From: Solimonas sp036405815 | GTDB lineage: Bacteria > Pseudomonadota > Gammaproteobacteria > Nevskiales > Nevskiaceae | Length of the DNA stretch: 64,000 bases | Assembly (NCBI GenBank): GCA_036405815.1 | Contig: DASWWX010000053.1 | Coordinates: forward strand, 62,001-126,000 | Direction: 5' to 3' | Shown: positions 1 to 9,200 of the stretch, in pieces | Layout of the letters: every line of letters starts with the position of its first letter | Position numbering within the stretch: position 1 is the first letter of the stretch | Made by a program: the position numbers and the translations under genes | The notes under the pieces: model-generated | Database searches by the model: none | Told to the model about the DNA's origin: nothing | Seen by the model: only the letters and a program-made list of their open reading frames with translations

Positions 1-1
1 C

Positions 2-868
2 CGCCGTGTCACAGATCATCTCTCAGATGCCATGATCGGCGGCGTCACAGCCACACCGTGGCGCGGAGATGGCATCGATATCGATGAGCTTCTCGGACCT
101 CCTGTGGTAAAGATCGGTATCGCGGAGGGTTTGAAGCGAGGGTTTCTCTGCGAAGCAGATTATCGCCTCCTTGCCGATAACATCGACTGGGAGCTCGTAC
201 GAAACCAGTCACGCAACCGCTATTCGCTCAGCCATCTCAATCGTCTGTTACTGCTCCCGACGCGTGATGAGGAAGCGGCGCGAGCGATCCGCGAGACCTT
301 TGACAAGGAGCGGCGGCGGTCGGCGATCGTATTTTGCTCATCGGTGCATCATGCCAGTAGCTTTGCCGCGACGCTGCGTCTGTTCGGCTTCCGGGCCGAG
401 TCGATTACCGGAGAGATGACGGCGCGCGAGCGCGATAAGGTGATGGCGGCCTTTCGAAAGGGGAGCCTCGATGTTGTCACGACGCGCGACCTCTTCAACG
501 AGGGGGTCGACGTGCCGGACGTAGACATGATCGCGTTCATGCGCGTGACCCACAGCCGTCGCATTTTCGTCCAGCAACTTGGGCGCGGCCTGCGGATCAG
601 TCCTAAGAAGACAAAGGTCGTTGTTCTCGATTTTGTCAGCGACCTTCGCCGCATCGCCGAGGTCGTGGAGCTCGAGAAGGCCGCGCACGGCGATCTCGAG
701 CGGCTTCGCCTTCCCGGCATGGTGCACTTCCGTGAGGAGGGCGCCGGTAGCTTCATGCTCGACTGGATGCGTGACCAAGCCGATCTTCTCGTGCGCGAGG
801 GCGATCCCACGCTGGAGCTGCCCGCGTTCGACTTCCCCACGCCGCGCAATCGGGGAACAGTTCAATGA
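2..868 (+). CDS. SF2 DEAD/DEAH-type helicase, C-terminal part (5' end outside window)
   Basis: The reading frame is open from base 2, so the ATG at 32 is internal and the gene is cut by the window edge. Visible SF2 motifs are TATP (motif III) near the start, a motif V-like segment with FNEGVDVPDVD, and motif VI QQLGRGLR; the ATP-binding motifs I and II lie upstream. The second RecA-like domain is therefore intact, followed by about 70 residues of C-terminal extension. The stop overlaps the next start (ATGA), so translation is coupled to the 175-residue protein and probably to the PIN-like nuclease after it. A helicase coupled to a predicted nuclease on a Tn7-like island suggests nucleic-acid defence; the system is not identified. 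Confidence 0.85.
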   Translation, partial: RRVTDHLSDAMIGGVTATPWRGDGIDIDELLGPPVVKIGIAEGLKRGFLCEADYRLLADNIDWELVRNQSRNRYSLSHLNRLLLLPTRDEEAARAIRETFDKERRRSAIVFCSSVHHASSFAATLRLFGFRAESITGEMTARERDKVMAAFRKGSLDVVTTRDLFNEGVDVPDVDMIAFMRVTHSRRIFVQQLGRGLRISPKKTKVVVLDFVSDLRRIAEVVELEKAAHGDLERLRLPGMVHFREEGAGSFMLDWMRDQADLLVREGDPTLELPAFDFPTPRNRGTVQ

Positions 869-1392
869 TGATGCCAGAGGACATACGAGGCGGTCTGCGG
901 GACAAACTGTGGAACGCGGCTGATGAGCTGAGCTGGGCTTCGCTGAACGATTCCGAGCGATCGCGATACTATGAGAAATGGACCAAGGACCCGACGATCG
1001 GAGGCAAGCTTGCGCACTTCATGGACCCCAGAAAGGTGCGCGTCTACATCAAGGATTCGCTGGTCAAGCCCTACGAGCGGGCGCGACTGCTCGCAAGCGA
1101 GCCTGAGATCTGGCGAGCGCTTCAAATGTCCGCGCCAACGGAAGCGCCGGAAACCTTTATCAAGCCGCATGGATGCCGGCTTGAGGATGGTCGAGTGATC
1201 TGTTGGGGGAAGAGTCGCGATTGGAAGCTGGTCATCATGGCCGTCTTTGAACGAGGAGAGTCACGACATGATGGTCGACCGTTCGGAGCTGTGCTCCTGG
1301 AAACAGGAAAAACGCCTGACGAGGCGACGCGCAATCTTGTCAGGGACGCCGCGACGCGCCTCGGCATCGAAAGGCTCGCGTGGCTGGACTGA
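865..1392 (+). CDS. Hypothetical protein between helicase and PIN-like nuclease
   Basis: This 175-residue protein overlaps the helicase stop by 4 bp and the following gene start by 13 bp, the signature of a co-translated operon. I recognise no catalytic motif. The N-terminal two thirds are rich in charged helices (for example WTKDPTIGGKLAHFMDP), and the C-terminal part looks like an alpha/beta fold (KLVIMAVFERG, then GAVLLETG). Two or three consecutive ATGs open the frame; the first is used here. Its conserved position suggests it is a partner or adaptor of the helicase-nuclease pair rather than an independent gene. No signal peptide or membrane segment is visible. Confidence 0.7.
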   Translation: MMMPEDIRGGLRDKLWNAADELSWASLNDSERSRYYEKWTKDPTIGGKLAHFMDPRKVRVYIKDSLVKPYERARLLASEPEIWRALQMSAPTEAPETFIKPHGCRLEDGRVICWGKSRDWKLVIMAVFERGESRHDGRPFGAVLLETGKTPDEATRNLVRDAATRLGIERLAWLD

Positions 1393-2519
1393 AGCCGATG
1401 CGTGAGAAATTCTCTGGGTGGTATCCCAAGAAGCCGGAGCAGATCGCGGCGCTCTGGGATACCGCGATATTCGTCCCCGACGCGAATGTCCTGTTGCACT
1501 GCTTGCGGCACTCGACTGTGGTGCGTGATCAGTTGTTGCGCCTTTTCGAGACGCTCGGCGACGCGCTGTGGATACCCTACCAGGTCGCGCTGGAATTCCA
1601 GCGCAATCGCCTCGACGTCGAGTTCGGCGCGCTTGATGCGTATGACGCGTTGATCAAAGATCAGGAGGTGATCGTCGATAAGGCGCGCGATCGCCTCCGT
1701 CAACTCCGCGCGCATCCGACCATCGACGTGCAAAAGGAACTCTCGGCGCTCGATATGTTCCTGTCGGACTTCAAGGGACGTATGGAGGCTGCCCGTGGGG
1801 CGCATCCATCTGCTGAGATCGGCGGTGTTTTGGAAAAGCTCACCAAGCTTCTCGAGAACCGGATCGGAGACAAATGGCCAGCGGAGAAGCTCGTCGCCCT
1901 CAAGAAGGAGGGCGAGGATCGCTACTCCAAGAAAACCCCGCCTGGCTACAAGGATCAAAAAAAGGACTCGGGCGAGTATGACAAATTTGGTGACCTGCTC
2001 ATCTGGAAGGACATGATCACGAAGGCTAAGGCTGCCAAGCTGCCCGTGATCTTCATCTCCGATGACGCAAAAGAGGATTGGTGGTGGATCCATCGCGGAA
2101 GGAAAATGGGGCCCCGGCCCGAGCTCATTGAGGAGTTTCGCGGCGAAACTGCGCAAGACTTCCACATTTACGAGCTCGGTCAATTCCTTCGGTTCGCGGC
2201 GGATCGCTTTCCCGATATCAAGCCCAACGTCGCTAAAGTCGAGGAAAGCCTCCTCGCCGATGAGGAGGCTCGCCGGCGGCAGGTTAACGCGGAGGCGGCT
2301 CTGGAGCATGACGCAACACTTCGGGCTTTAGAGGATGAGCGCGACCAAATCGTTAGCGCGTTGTCGGGCACGCCAAGTGGAATCGCGGCCGTGACGGGCA
2401 ACCGCGCGACGTTGCGCGCGCGTCTCGACGAACTCAACAGAGAGATTCAATCCATGTCAGAAGACGCGGACCGTAGGAAGCTCTCTACTGATGCTGAGCA
2501 GGGCATCGCGAGGCCGTGA
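1380..2519 (+). CDS. PIN-like domain nuclease (DUF4935/PIN_8-type)
   Basis: A 379-residue protein whose N-terminal half looks like a PIN-family ribonuclease. An early acidic motif, FVPDANVLLH, carries the first conserved Asp near residue 34. A helical insert follows, then KFGDLLIWKDMI and the strand VIFISDDAKEDWW, which supply the later acidic residues of a PIN active site. The spacing and the DLLIW and ISDD motifs resemble DUF4935 PIN-like proteins. The C-terminal 100 residues are coiled-coil-like (EEARRRQVNAEAALEHD and following). It overlaps the preceding gene by 13 bp. By family knowledge PIN domains cut single-stranded RNA or DNA; coupling to an SF2 helicase suggests a defence effector. 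The exact substrate is unknown. Confidence 0.75.
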   Translation: MAGLKPMREKFSGWYPKKPEQIAALWDTAIFVPDANVLLHCLRHSTVVRDQLLRLFETLGDALWIPYQVALEFQRNRLDVEFGALDAYDALIKDQEVIVDKARDRLRQLRAHPTIDVQKELSALDMFLSDFKGRMEAARGAHPSAEIGGVLEKLTKLLENRIGDKWPAEKLVALKKEGEDRYSKKTPPGYKDQKKDSGEYDKFGDLLIWKDMITKAKAAKLPVIFISDDAKEDWWWIHRGRKMGPRPELIEEFRGETAQDFHIYELGQFLRFAADRFPDIKPNVAKVEESLLADEEARRRQVNAEAALEHDATLRALEDERDQIVSALSGTPSGIAAVTGNRATLRARLDELNREIQSMSEDADRRKLSTDAEQGIARP

Positions 2520-3465
2520 ACCATAAGGCGTTGGCTCGTCTATCGGAGGCGGCGTTCCTGCCCGGAGGGCTGAGGACTGGCACGCAACCTCCTGAGGACA
2601 AGTTCACTGCATACGGCGAGGAACCGGCAGGATGCACAACCGGCGTCGACATTCGGCGACTGAGAGCAATACCCCCTATTCGCGTGCCTCGACTGCGGCA
2701 GGTGCATGGACGGACCGCACCACTTCGGAAACCCACTCGCAAATATCAGCTTGAGCGAACATCGGGTGTATTCGCTGCGCCGATTGCAAGAGATTCGATA
2801 GTTCGCGATAAGTACAGGCTGGCTGCTCTCGACGCAAGATATTGTGGTGTGTGTGTTGTCGAAAGGCGCCTGATACCCGGAAACCGGTCGTCACCCTCCC
2901 CGGATTGACTATCCGAGCTTTCGGACGCGAAGTCGCATGTCGCGACAGTTCCGGGCGGACCTCGCCGCACGATCAAGCGCGTCTTCATCGAGTGCGCCGA
3001 GGTGCATCTGCTCGAACGCGTTCACCGGCTGAGTGATCGGTCCCGAAGCTCGGAACTGCAACGGCGCTAGCAGGAGAAAGGCAGGGCGGAAAGAGTGACC
3101 GTGCCGCTTGCCCCGCTTGCGGCTCCGAGCGCGCCCGAGTTGGCGTAGGCAGCAACAGGCGCCCCCCCGCAGGAGGGAAATCGCGTCGGGTCTGCACCGA
3201 CACCCCATGCTCGAACGTCGGATTTATCGCCCGAAACAGGTAACGCTCGGGCATATGACGCTATCGTTCAAGTGATGCCAATTGCGGGAGGTGGCGAATG
3301 AAGCGCATTTCGGAAAGCGGACCGCGGAGGCTCAAAGTATGAGCCTGGGTGCGGATATCGTTTCCGCCCCAAAGCGGCCTGCCTCGGCACTTGACCCAGC
3401 GTGGCCGGGGGGTATACTTACAATGTGCCGCGGAACGCCGCGGAATGCTGCGGGGGGGGGTAACG
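2520..3465. other. 946-bp stretch without a convincing gene
   Basis: Several frames are open here on both strands (for example 2516-2908 plus and 2985-3254 minus), but none has a recognisable domain, a good ribosome binding site or coding-like composition. A short plus-strand frame ending in a TAG near 3070 reads like a protein tail (IKRVFIECAEVHLLERV), so the stretch may be gene wreckage between the helicase/PIN module and the restriction-modification module. A low-complexity run of G (3451-3460) immediately precedes the next gene. Confidence 0.5.
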
Positions 3466-3654
3466 ATGGGCAGAGACGGTCGAAATGCCGCTCGGGTGAC
3501 CACAACCTTGACGAAGGACAAGGCCGACGCCCTCAAGCGACTGGCGGAAGCCAACGGGGTCAAGGAGGCGTGGCTGATCCGGCGGGCGGTCGAGAAGCTC
3601 CTGTCCGAAGTGGGCGGCGGCACCCAGCTTCCTCTGGACTTCCAGATCAAGTAA
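3466..3654 (+). CDS. Ribbon-helix-helix (CopG/Arc-like) protein
   Basis: A 62-residue protein starting at the ATG that follows the G-rich run; the frame is open further upstream, but the upstream part is unlike protein. The sequence has an N-terminal beta strand (RVTTTLTKDKADALKRLAE) followed by two helices, the layout of a ribbon-helix-helix DNA-binding dimer, and a short C-terminal tail ending LPLDFQIK. It sits 13 bp upstream of the cytosine methyltransferase. Small RHH proteins next to modification genes can act as transcriptional regulators of the locus; that role here is inferred from position only. It could also be an antitoxin-like protein, but no toxin lies beside it. Confidence 0.75.
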   Translation: MGRDGRNAARVTTTLTKDKADALKRLAEANGVKEAWLIRRAVEKLLSEVGGGTQLPLDFQIK

Positions 3655-3667
3655 GCGGAAACCAATC

Positions 3668-4822
3668 ATGCGCAGCGTAGAGTTGTTCAGTGGTTGCGGC
3701 GGCCTGGCGCTCGGCTTGTCGCGCGCCGGTTTCGAGCACGAGATGATGGCGGAGTGGGACGAAGATGCCGTCGCCACAGTCCAATACAATCGCCGTCGCG
3801 GAGTTCAACACGTGCGCCACTGGCCGATCGAAAAGATGGACGTGCGCGAGATCGATTGGCGCCGGTATCAAGGACGCTTGGACCTCTGCGCCGGCGGGCC
3901 GCCCTGTCAGCCATTTTCGATCGGTGGCAAGCATCGCGGCAACGAGGACGCCCGCGACATGTGGCCGGAGGCCATTCGCGCCGTGCGCGAAACTCAGCCA
4001 CGTGCATTTCTATTCGAAAACGTACGCGGCTTGGCGAGAGAGGCATTCGCCGACTATTTGCGCTGGATTGTCGCGCACCTTCGCCGGCCGCACGTCACGC
4101 GCAGGGGTGGCGAGAAGCACCTTGAACACACCTTACGGCTTGAGCGCGCGCCGGCCACCTACGACGTCATTGTCTTCAAAGTCAACGCCGCCGACTTCGG
4201 CGCCCCGCAAAAGCGTCACCGGGTCATCATCGCCGGCGCCCGTCGTGACCTTGGGATCGATCTGGCGGCTCCGCCCGTCACGCACACGCGCGATCGCTTG
4301 TTGTGGGATCAATGGGCGACGGGAGAGTATTGGGAGCGTCACGGCATGGCGATGCCGGCGGACGATGCCATTCCCTCCTATGACAAGCCGCTCGTGGCGC
4401 GGCTGCGCGGCGCGCTGTTGCCGCCCGATGGTCTGGCGTGGGTGACCGTGCGAGACGCCATTGCCGGACTCGGCGAGCCCAATGGCGAGCGCAACCATGT
4501 GCTCCAGGAAGGCGCCCGGTCATATCCCGGTCACACTGGCAGTTCGCTGGATCAGCCAGCCAAGGCGCTCAAGGCGGGCGACCATGGCGTGCCGGGCGGC
4601 GAAAACATGATGGTTCGGGATGACGGCTCCGTCCGCTACTTCACCACGCGCGAAGCTGCGCGCCTTCAAGGTCTTCCGGACACCTATCTGTTTCCTGGCT
4701 CATGGACGGAGAGCATGCGGCAACTCGGAAACGCCGTGCCGGCCCAGCTTTCCGAATCCATGGGGCACTGGATGACCGGCCTTCTCCGCGAAGCGGTGGA
4801 ACGTCTTCCGCGCGCGGCGTAG
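3668..4822 (+). CDS. DNA (cytosine-5)-methyltransferase of a type II R-M system
   Basis: All signature C5-methyltransferase motifs are present in order: motif I ELFSGCGGLALGL (residues 5-17, SAM binding), motif IV GGPPCQPFS with catalytic Cys80, motif VI FENVRG (116-121, catalytic Glu), motif VIII QKRHRV, motif IX REAARLQGLPD, and motif X QLGNAVP near the end. At 384 residues it has the usual length of a monospecific enzyme, with the target-recognition region between motifs VIII and IX. It transfers a methyl group from SAM to C5 of a cytosine in its recognition site and so protects DNA from the GIY-YIG nuclease encoded 73 bp downstream. The recognition sequence cannot be read from the protein; the Eco29kI-like partner makes CCGCGG-type specificity a testable guess. 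Confidence 0.95.
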   Translation: MRSVELFSGCGGLALGLSRAGFEHEMMAEWDEDAVATVQYNRRRGVQHVRHWPIEKMDVREIDWRRYQGRLDLCAGGPPCQPFSIGGKHRGNEDARDMWPEAIRAVRETQPRAFLFENVRGLAREAFADYLRWIVAHLRRPHVTRRGGEKHLEHTLRLERAPATYDVIVFKVNAADFGAPQKRHRVIIAGARRDLGIDLAAPPVTHTRDRLLWDQWATGEYWERHGMAMPADDAIPSYDKPLVARLRGALLPPDGLAWVTVRDAIAGLGEPNGERNHVLQEGARSYPGHTGSSLDQPAKALKAGDHGVPGGENMMVRDDGSVRYFTTREAARLQGLPDTYLFPGSWTESMRQLGNAVPAQLSESMGHWMTGLLREAVERLPRAA

Positions 4823-4894
4823 CTCGGGCGCCACCGGCGCCAATTTCCACGTGCCTCGGCTTTTGGCAGAATCCCCCTTCCACACAGTGATGGG

Positions 4895-5725
4895 TTGGAT
4901 ATGCCGTCGTCGGGGGAATGTTTCAAGGAGTTTGAGTTCGATCTCCCATGCGCGCTGCTGCGCGACTTGACTCAATTGCTAGATGGCATGGGGTCCGCGT
5001 CGCTGGACAAGGCCACCGTCGAAGAAAGCATTCCGGAGGCGCAGGGCGTCTACCAGCTCTTCCTCGACGACACGCTTGTCTATATCGGGAAAACCGATTC
5101 GGAAGCCGGACTGAGGAAACGCCTAACCCGGCACGCCCGAAAAATCCAACATCGGGAGAAGCTTGACCCGGCCCGCGTTTCCTTCAAAGCGGTGCGGATC
5201 TTTGTTTTTACCGCTGTGGACCTTGAGCAACAACTCATCAAGCATTACTCGGGCCGTGAGGATGGTCTTGCATGGACCAACAGCGGATTCGGCGCCAATG
5301 ATCCCGGCCGGAAACGGGATACGACCAAGTTGAAGGAGAATCACTTCGACGTACGCTACCCAATCAATATCAAGGTCGGTCTTGGCGCTACGGCGACACC
5401 AGGAGATTTCACCGTAGCGGATGTTCTTGCGAAGCTGAAGGAAGAAGTCCCCTACGTAGTTCGCTTCGAAAACAATGGCCGCAGGGCGCGCATGCCGCAT
5501 GTAGATTTGGAGACGGCCCGAATCACGATTCCTGTTGGCCATCCAACTGCGGAGGACATCTTGGGGCTAATCGCGACGGCGCTGCCGGAATGGCAAATCA
5601 CCGTCCTACCGGGCTACATCATCATCTACAGGGAACACCAAAACTACCCACACGCGCTGAAGTGGTGGGCGCGCGGGCAATCAGGCCCCTCGGCAACCAA
5701 GAAACCCGACGATGCGATGAGTTAG
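4895..5725 (+). CDS. Eco29kI-like GIY-YIG type II restriction endonuclease
   Basis: A 276-residue protein with a GIY-YIG nuclease core: GVY at 51-53, YIGKT at 63-67, the LRKRLTRH helix with Arg74/Arg76 and His80, Glu111 in LEQQLIKHY, and NSGFGANDPGR (129-139) with the family's Asn. This set (Tyr, Tyr, Arg, His, Glu, Asn, then GFG and DPGR) is characteristic of the Eco29kI family rather than of homing-type GIY-YIG enzymes. It follows a C5 methyltransferase, completing a type II system. Family members are a little shorter (about 210 residues); the extra 100 C-terminal residues (from about 175) may be a specificity or oligomerisation region. The frame opens with TTG at 4895; ATG at 4901 is the alternative start. 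Confidence 0.88.
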   Translation: MDMPSSGECFKEFEFDLPCALLRDLTQLLDGMGSASLDKATVEESIPEAQGVYQLFLDDTLVYIGKTDSEAGLRKRLTRHARKIQHREKLDPARVSFKAVRIFVFTAVDLEQQLIKHYSGREDGLAWTNSGFGANDPGRKRDTTKLKENHFDVRYPINIKVGLGATATPGDFTVADVLAKLKEEVPYVVRFENNGRRARMPHVDLETARITIPVGHPTAEDILGLIATALPEWQITVLPGYIIIYREHQNYPHALKWWARGQSGPSATKKPDDAMS

Positions 5726-5866
5726 CTCCGCTCCGTCGGCCAGTTCGCACTCCCAAAGCACCGAAACGCGCCATCCCAGCTTGCGAAGGGCGCACTGATC
5801 TCTAGCTGTGCGCTCCCGATTCGCGGTCAACTTCCGCTTCCAAAAGTGAAGCCTGCACTTCGGCAT
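5681..5866 (-). pseudogene. vsr-like very-short-patch-repair endonuclease, C-terminal remnant
   Basis: Read leftward, this frame contains FWKRKLTANRERTARD followed by ALRKLGWRVSVLWECEL, the diagnostic C-terminal half of Vsr endonucleases. The N-terminal half, which carries the zinc site and the catalytic Asp, cannot be found in any frame upstream; the sequence becomes non-homologous before an IS3 scrap begins at 6011. The remaining piece of about 60 codons overlaps the 3' end of the restriction gene. Vsr nicks at T:G mismatches produced by deamination of 5-methylcytosine and is a typical companion of C5 methyltransferases, which explains its presence here. It is almost certainly inactive. Confidence 0.75.
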
Positions 5867-6010
5867 TCGCGCCGACCCACAAGGTCGGAGATTTTTCGAA
5901 TGAAAGGCGATCTTCTTCGCTGTGAAAGGCGATCTTCGTGGTGAATGCGTGGCTTTCCTCTCCGGATTTCAGGAGTTGCACAAGTATGTCGTGCAGGAGG
6001 AAGCAGAGGT

Positions 6011-6108
6011 TGGACTTCCCCCAGAACCATAGACAAACCGGCGCCTCACAAAGAAGCCTGTTCAAAGGCTTCGGGACTGACGCCGCCGAGGTGGCTGTGA
6101 CGTCGGGT
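6011..6108 (-). mobile_element. IS3-family insertion sequence, right-end remnant
   Basis: The minus strand encodes TRRHSHLGGVSPEAFEQASL and then a stop at 6046-6048, the exact C-terminus of many IS3-family OrfB transposases. About 10 bp further on it reads TGTCTATGGTTCTGGGGGAAG and on to TCCA (6035 down to 6011), which looks like the terminal inverted repeat. Upstream of the Thr codon the frame is closed, so only about 100 bp of the element survive. It belongs to a different IS3 subgroup from the intact element at 10206-11413. It lies between the vsr remnant and the CHAT gene and may have caused the truncation of vsr. Confidence 0.7.
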
Positions 6109-6137
6109 TCGCCCCTAGCCTTTGAAAATAGAGCTAG

Positions 6138-6161
6138 GCGCTGTATGCAGCGCACTTTTTT
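6138..6161 (+). terminator. Rho-independent terminator-like hairpin upstream of the CHAT gene
   Basis: GCGCTG-TATG-CAGCGC forms a perfect 6-bp stem with a 4-nt loop and is followed by AC and six T on the plus strand. It would stop rightward transcription from the restriction-modification operon before the CHAT gene, which begins 120 bp later. Confidence 0.55.
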
Positions 6162-6280
6162 CGTGAGCCGACATCCTCGAAGCGGTCGACTCTCTTTTTA
6201 ACTATGGGATCGGTACGCCACGGCACGCACGGGACATACAGCCCGCCGTCAGCGGAAAAGAAAAGGGGAGGAGCTACAGC

Positions 6281-9200
6281 GTGATTGCAGCCCAGTCGCC
6301 ATCCGACAAAGACTTGGAACCCACGCCTTCCAGCGCGGGTGCTGATGAGGTGAAGGTCGTAGAAGACCTGATCGTTGAGATGATGCGAGAGCATCCCCTC
6401 GGGTTAGGTGCTGTCGATGTGTTCTGTCTGGGTTCCGGCAAGCCCTCGCGTCGTGCGGCATCGTTTCTGTATGCCTTGACGGGATATCGAACAAAGTTAG
6501 GTCACTCGCCGTTGCGCGAAATCGTCCTGCTGGTATCGCCCAGCCAAACTCTCCTGACTGAGAACCGCCAGGAAATCACCGACGTTCTGACCCAATGGGC
6601 GGGACAGGTCACCTATGGCGGCAAAGAGCCGCCTACACCGGTTAAGTTCCGTTTCGAAATCGCCCCCGATAACCGCTCTGATTCGGTGGTTGCTTTCGTC
6701 GCGGGCGCCGCCGAAGACACTGTCGTCATCGTCTCCGATGCATCTACCTACAGGGCCTTGGACGTGAAGTCGATGGATGCTCCATCGGGGGTCACACTAC
6801 CGCGGATGGAGGATTTCTGGGTTCCGCAGATTCACCATCTCGCTCTCGAACTCGACAAGGTCATCAGTGGTCGATCGCTGTATGTGATTCTGGATACCGG
6901 CCATCTGCTGCCCATACGGCAGGAGTCGCAGACACTCTTGCAATCACTTCCCACATCGGCGGTCTTCGGCTTAACGGAAGGTGCAGAGTCCGAAGCTGCG
7001 GAGTTGGAGCGATCGGCAAGATGGGCTGCTGCTGTAGAGGCCGGCCGACTTGGAGAGCTGTTTAAATCAATTGCGGCCTCCACCTCCATGACAAGGGAAG
7101 ACAAAGAGTTTGCCCGGATTCAGGTGTTGCACATGTCCGGCATGTTCGCAAACGCCTTGGAAGCTCTTGAGCAATTTCTGAAATTAGGGGTCAAGCGAGC
7201 TACCGATGCCAGCATCAAGATGGCGAAGATTGCCCAAGACGGAGGGGCAACTCTACTTGCGACTGATTTGCTGCGCGGTTCCTACCGGCAGGAGTCGTCC
7301 AAAGAGATGCTGTCGATGGCGCTCGACATCGCCGAAAAGCTCGATAGCGTTGATCTTGCCAGTCATGTCTTGGCGCGGTTCTCCGAACTCTACCCAGGAA
7401 GTGATGAGGTAAAGAAGTACGCCGTGCGAGTCGCGCTGCGATCAGGGCATTACGCTGATGCATTCGAGACAGTAAACGGCGATCCACGCTTCATCGAATT
7501 GTCCGCCATGGCCGGCTTTCTCCTGGAGAAGCTCGGCAGCTCTGGCATGCCCGATTACCTAGCGATACAGCAGGAGCTCCAATCGAAGAATCCGATCTGG
7601 CGACGCGCAGCATCGCTGTCACTAGTTAAAGATGCGTTGCGGCGCAATTTGCCGTTGCACGCATTCGGCCTGTTGGAGAACTTCCCTGCCGAATTCGGGC
7701 CGCATGTGAAGGTGGACGCTCTGGAGCGTCTGATCTCGGACAAGACTCTCATGCAGGACACCCGATACCACGACCATATCCAGCTTCTAGTTTTGCAGTT
7801 GGCGTCGTATCTGGCACAAAACATGGACGCCGAAATCCGAACTCGGTGCACGCGGGCGTTATCGATATCGGTTTCCGGCTCTCTGGGCATGCCTGTGTTA
7901 ATCAAAACCGCTCTCGATCTAGCCGGGAAGCCCATTGCGCTTCAGAAAAAAAATCTGATAGACGAGAAGGAAGATCTCAGCCTCGAAGAGGTCTGGCAAA
8001 GAAAGGAAATGTTCGTGCCCATTTTTCATTGGGCCGAACAACAGGGCGGTCTGCTGATTGGTCGCACCAAGATCCCGCTCGAACTGCTTCCACCTGATGC
8101 GGCACAAATGGCACCGGGGATCGGAAAACTGCTTCCTCGACTCGTTGCCGACTGCAGCAGCGACGACGACTTTGAAAATAGCGTTATGCCGTGGCTCTTC
8201 ATCGCGTCCACGTTCGCGGGCGAGCGAAGCGACCATCTCGATATCGAATTGATGCGTCAGACGGCCGGCCAACTAGCTACGATCGGAAGGGTGCAGGCCG
8301 CTCGCGACCTGGTCGAGCAGGCCTTCGGGCAGCGCAACCGCACCGACACAGGAAGGCGAGCCACCTGGCTTTGTGTGGCAGACGTCTACCACCGCTTGAA
8401 AAACCCGCTCGACAGCTTGTTCGCTTTGGTCGTAGCACTTTCCGGGACCACCCGTATCAGCCTGGATCAGGCGTGCTACGAGACAGATCTCCTACTTCGG
8501 CATTGCCGTGACCTCAGGCTGTTCCCTCAAGCCCGAAGAGTCCTTGAAGGAGCAGAGCGGTTGCTACACCATTTAGGTGCATTCGAGGCCAACGCGAATC
8601 GCCACGAGTACCTTCGATTGTCCATCGACATGGCAGAGATTCTGGCGCGCGAAAGTGGCCAGAGAACAGGCTTGGTGACTCTGCTGCCGCGCATCTTGAA
8701 GAACGCGCAGAACGTGCTCGGCGCTAATGATGATCCGGCTCCAATCACCATGATGCTCGGCCAGGTGATGCAAGCCATCGAGCAGATCGACTATGCACTC
8801 AAAGCGGAAGCCTCTGCGGTCTTGGCTCAATTGAAAATTCAAGGGCGAGCTGGATTTTCGCCGCTGATAACTGCGATGACTTCGGACAAGCTGACTGGAG
8901 ACAGCCTGTTCGGGCTCTACAAAGCCACTCAGACGGCGCGTTACGCCACAGATGTTGCGTTCGACGCCACACCGCTTTTCGTTGCTGCCCGACGCCTTCT
9001 GAGTGTTCCGGACCTGTCCGCGGTAGAGGCCGCCTTTGCGATCGAGATGTCTACCGATCGCGCCGTTGCGACCGCAGGATGGGAGAGTACGGCAAAGCCG
9101 CAGCCGGCCATCGAGAAAATCTCCGATCCCGCAGATCAGGCGATTGCCCTGTCGCGAGATGGTCTCGATGTCGTCCTGCACGCATTCGACACCAAGAATC

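Noticed and set aside
1122..2309. 395-codon frame antisense to the PIN-like gene
   Set aside because: The opposite strand has the domain, the overlap with its neighbours and a continuous operon.
2516..2908. 130-codon frame after the PIN-like gene
   Set aside because: It overlaps the stop as a coupled gene would, but its composition is not protein-like and it has no recognisable motif.
5802..6155. 117-codon minus frame over the vsr and IS3 scraps
   Set aside because: It runs across two different remnants in a third frame and matches neither.
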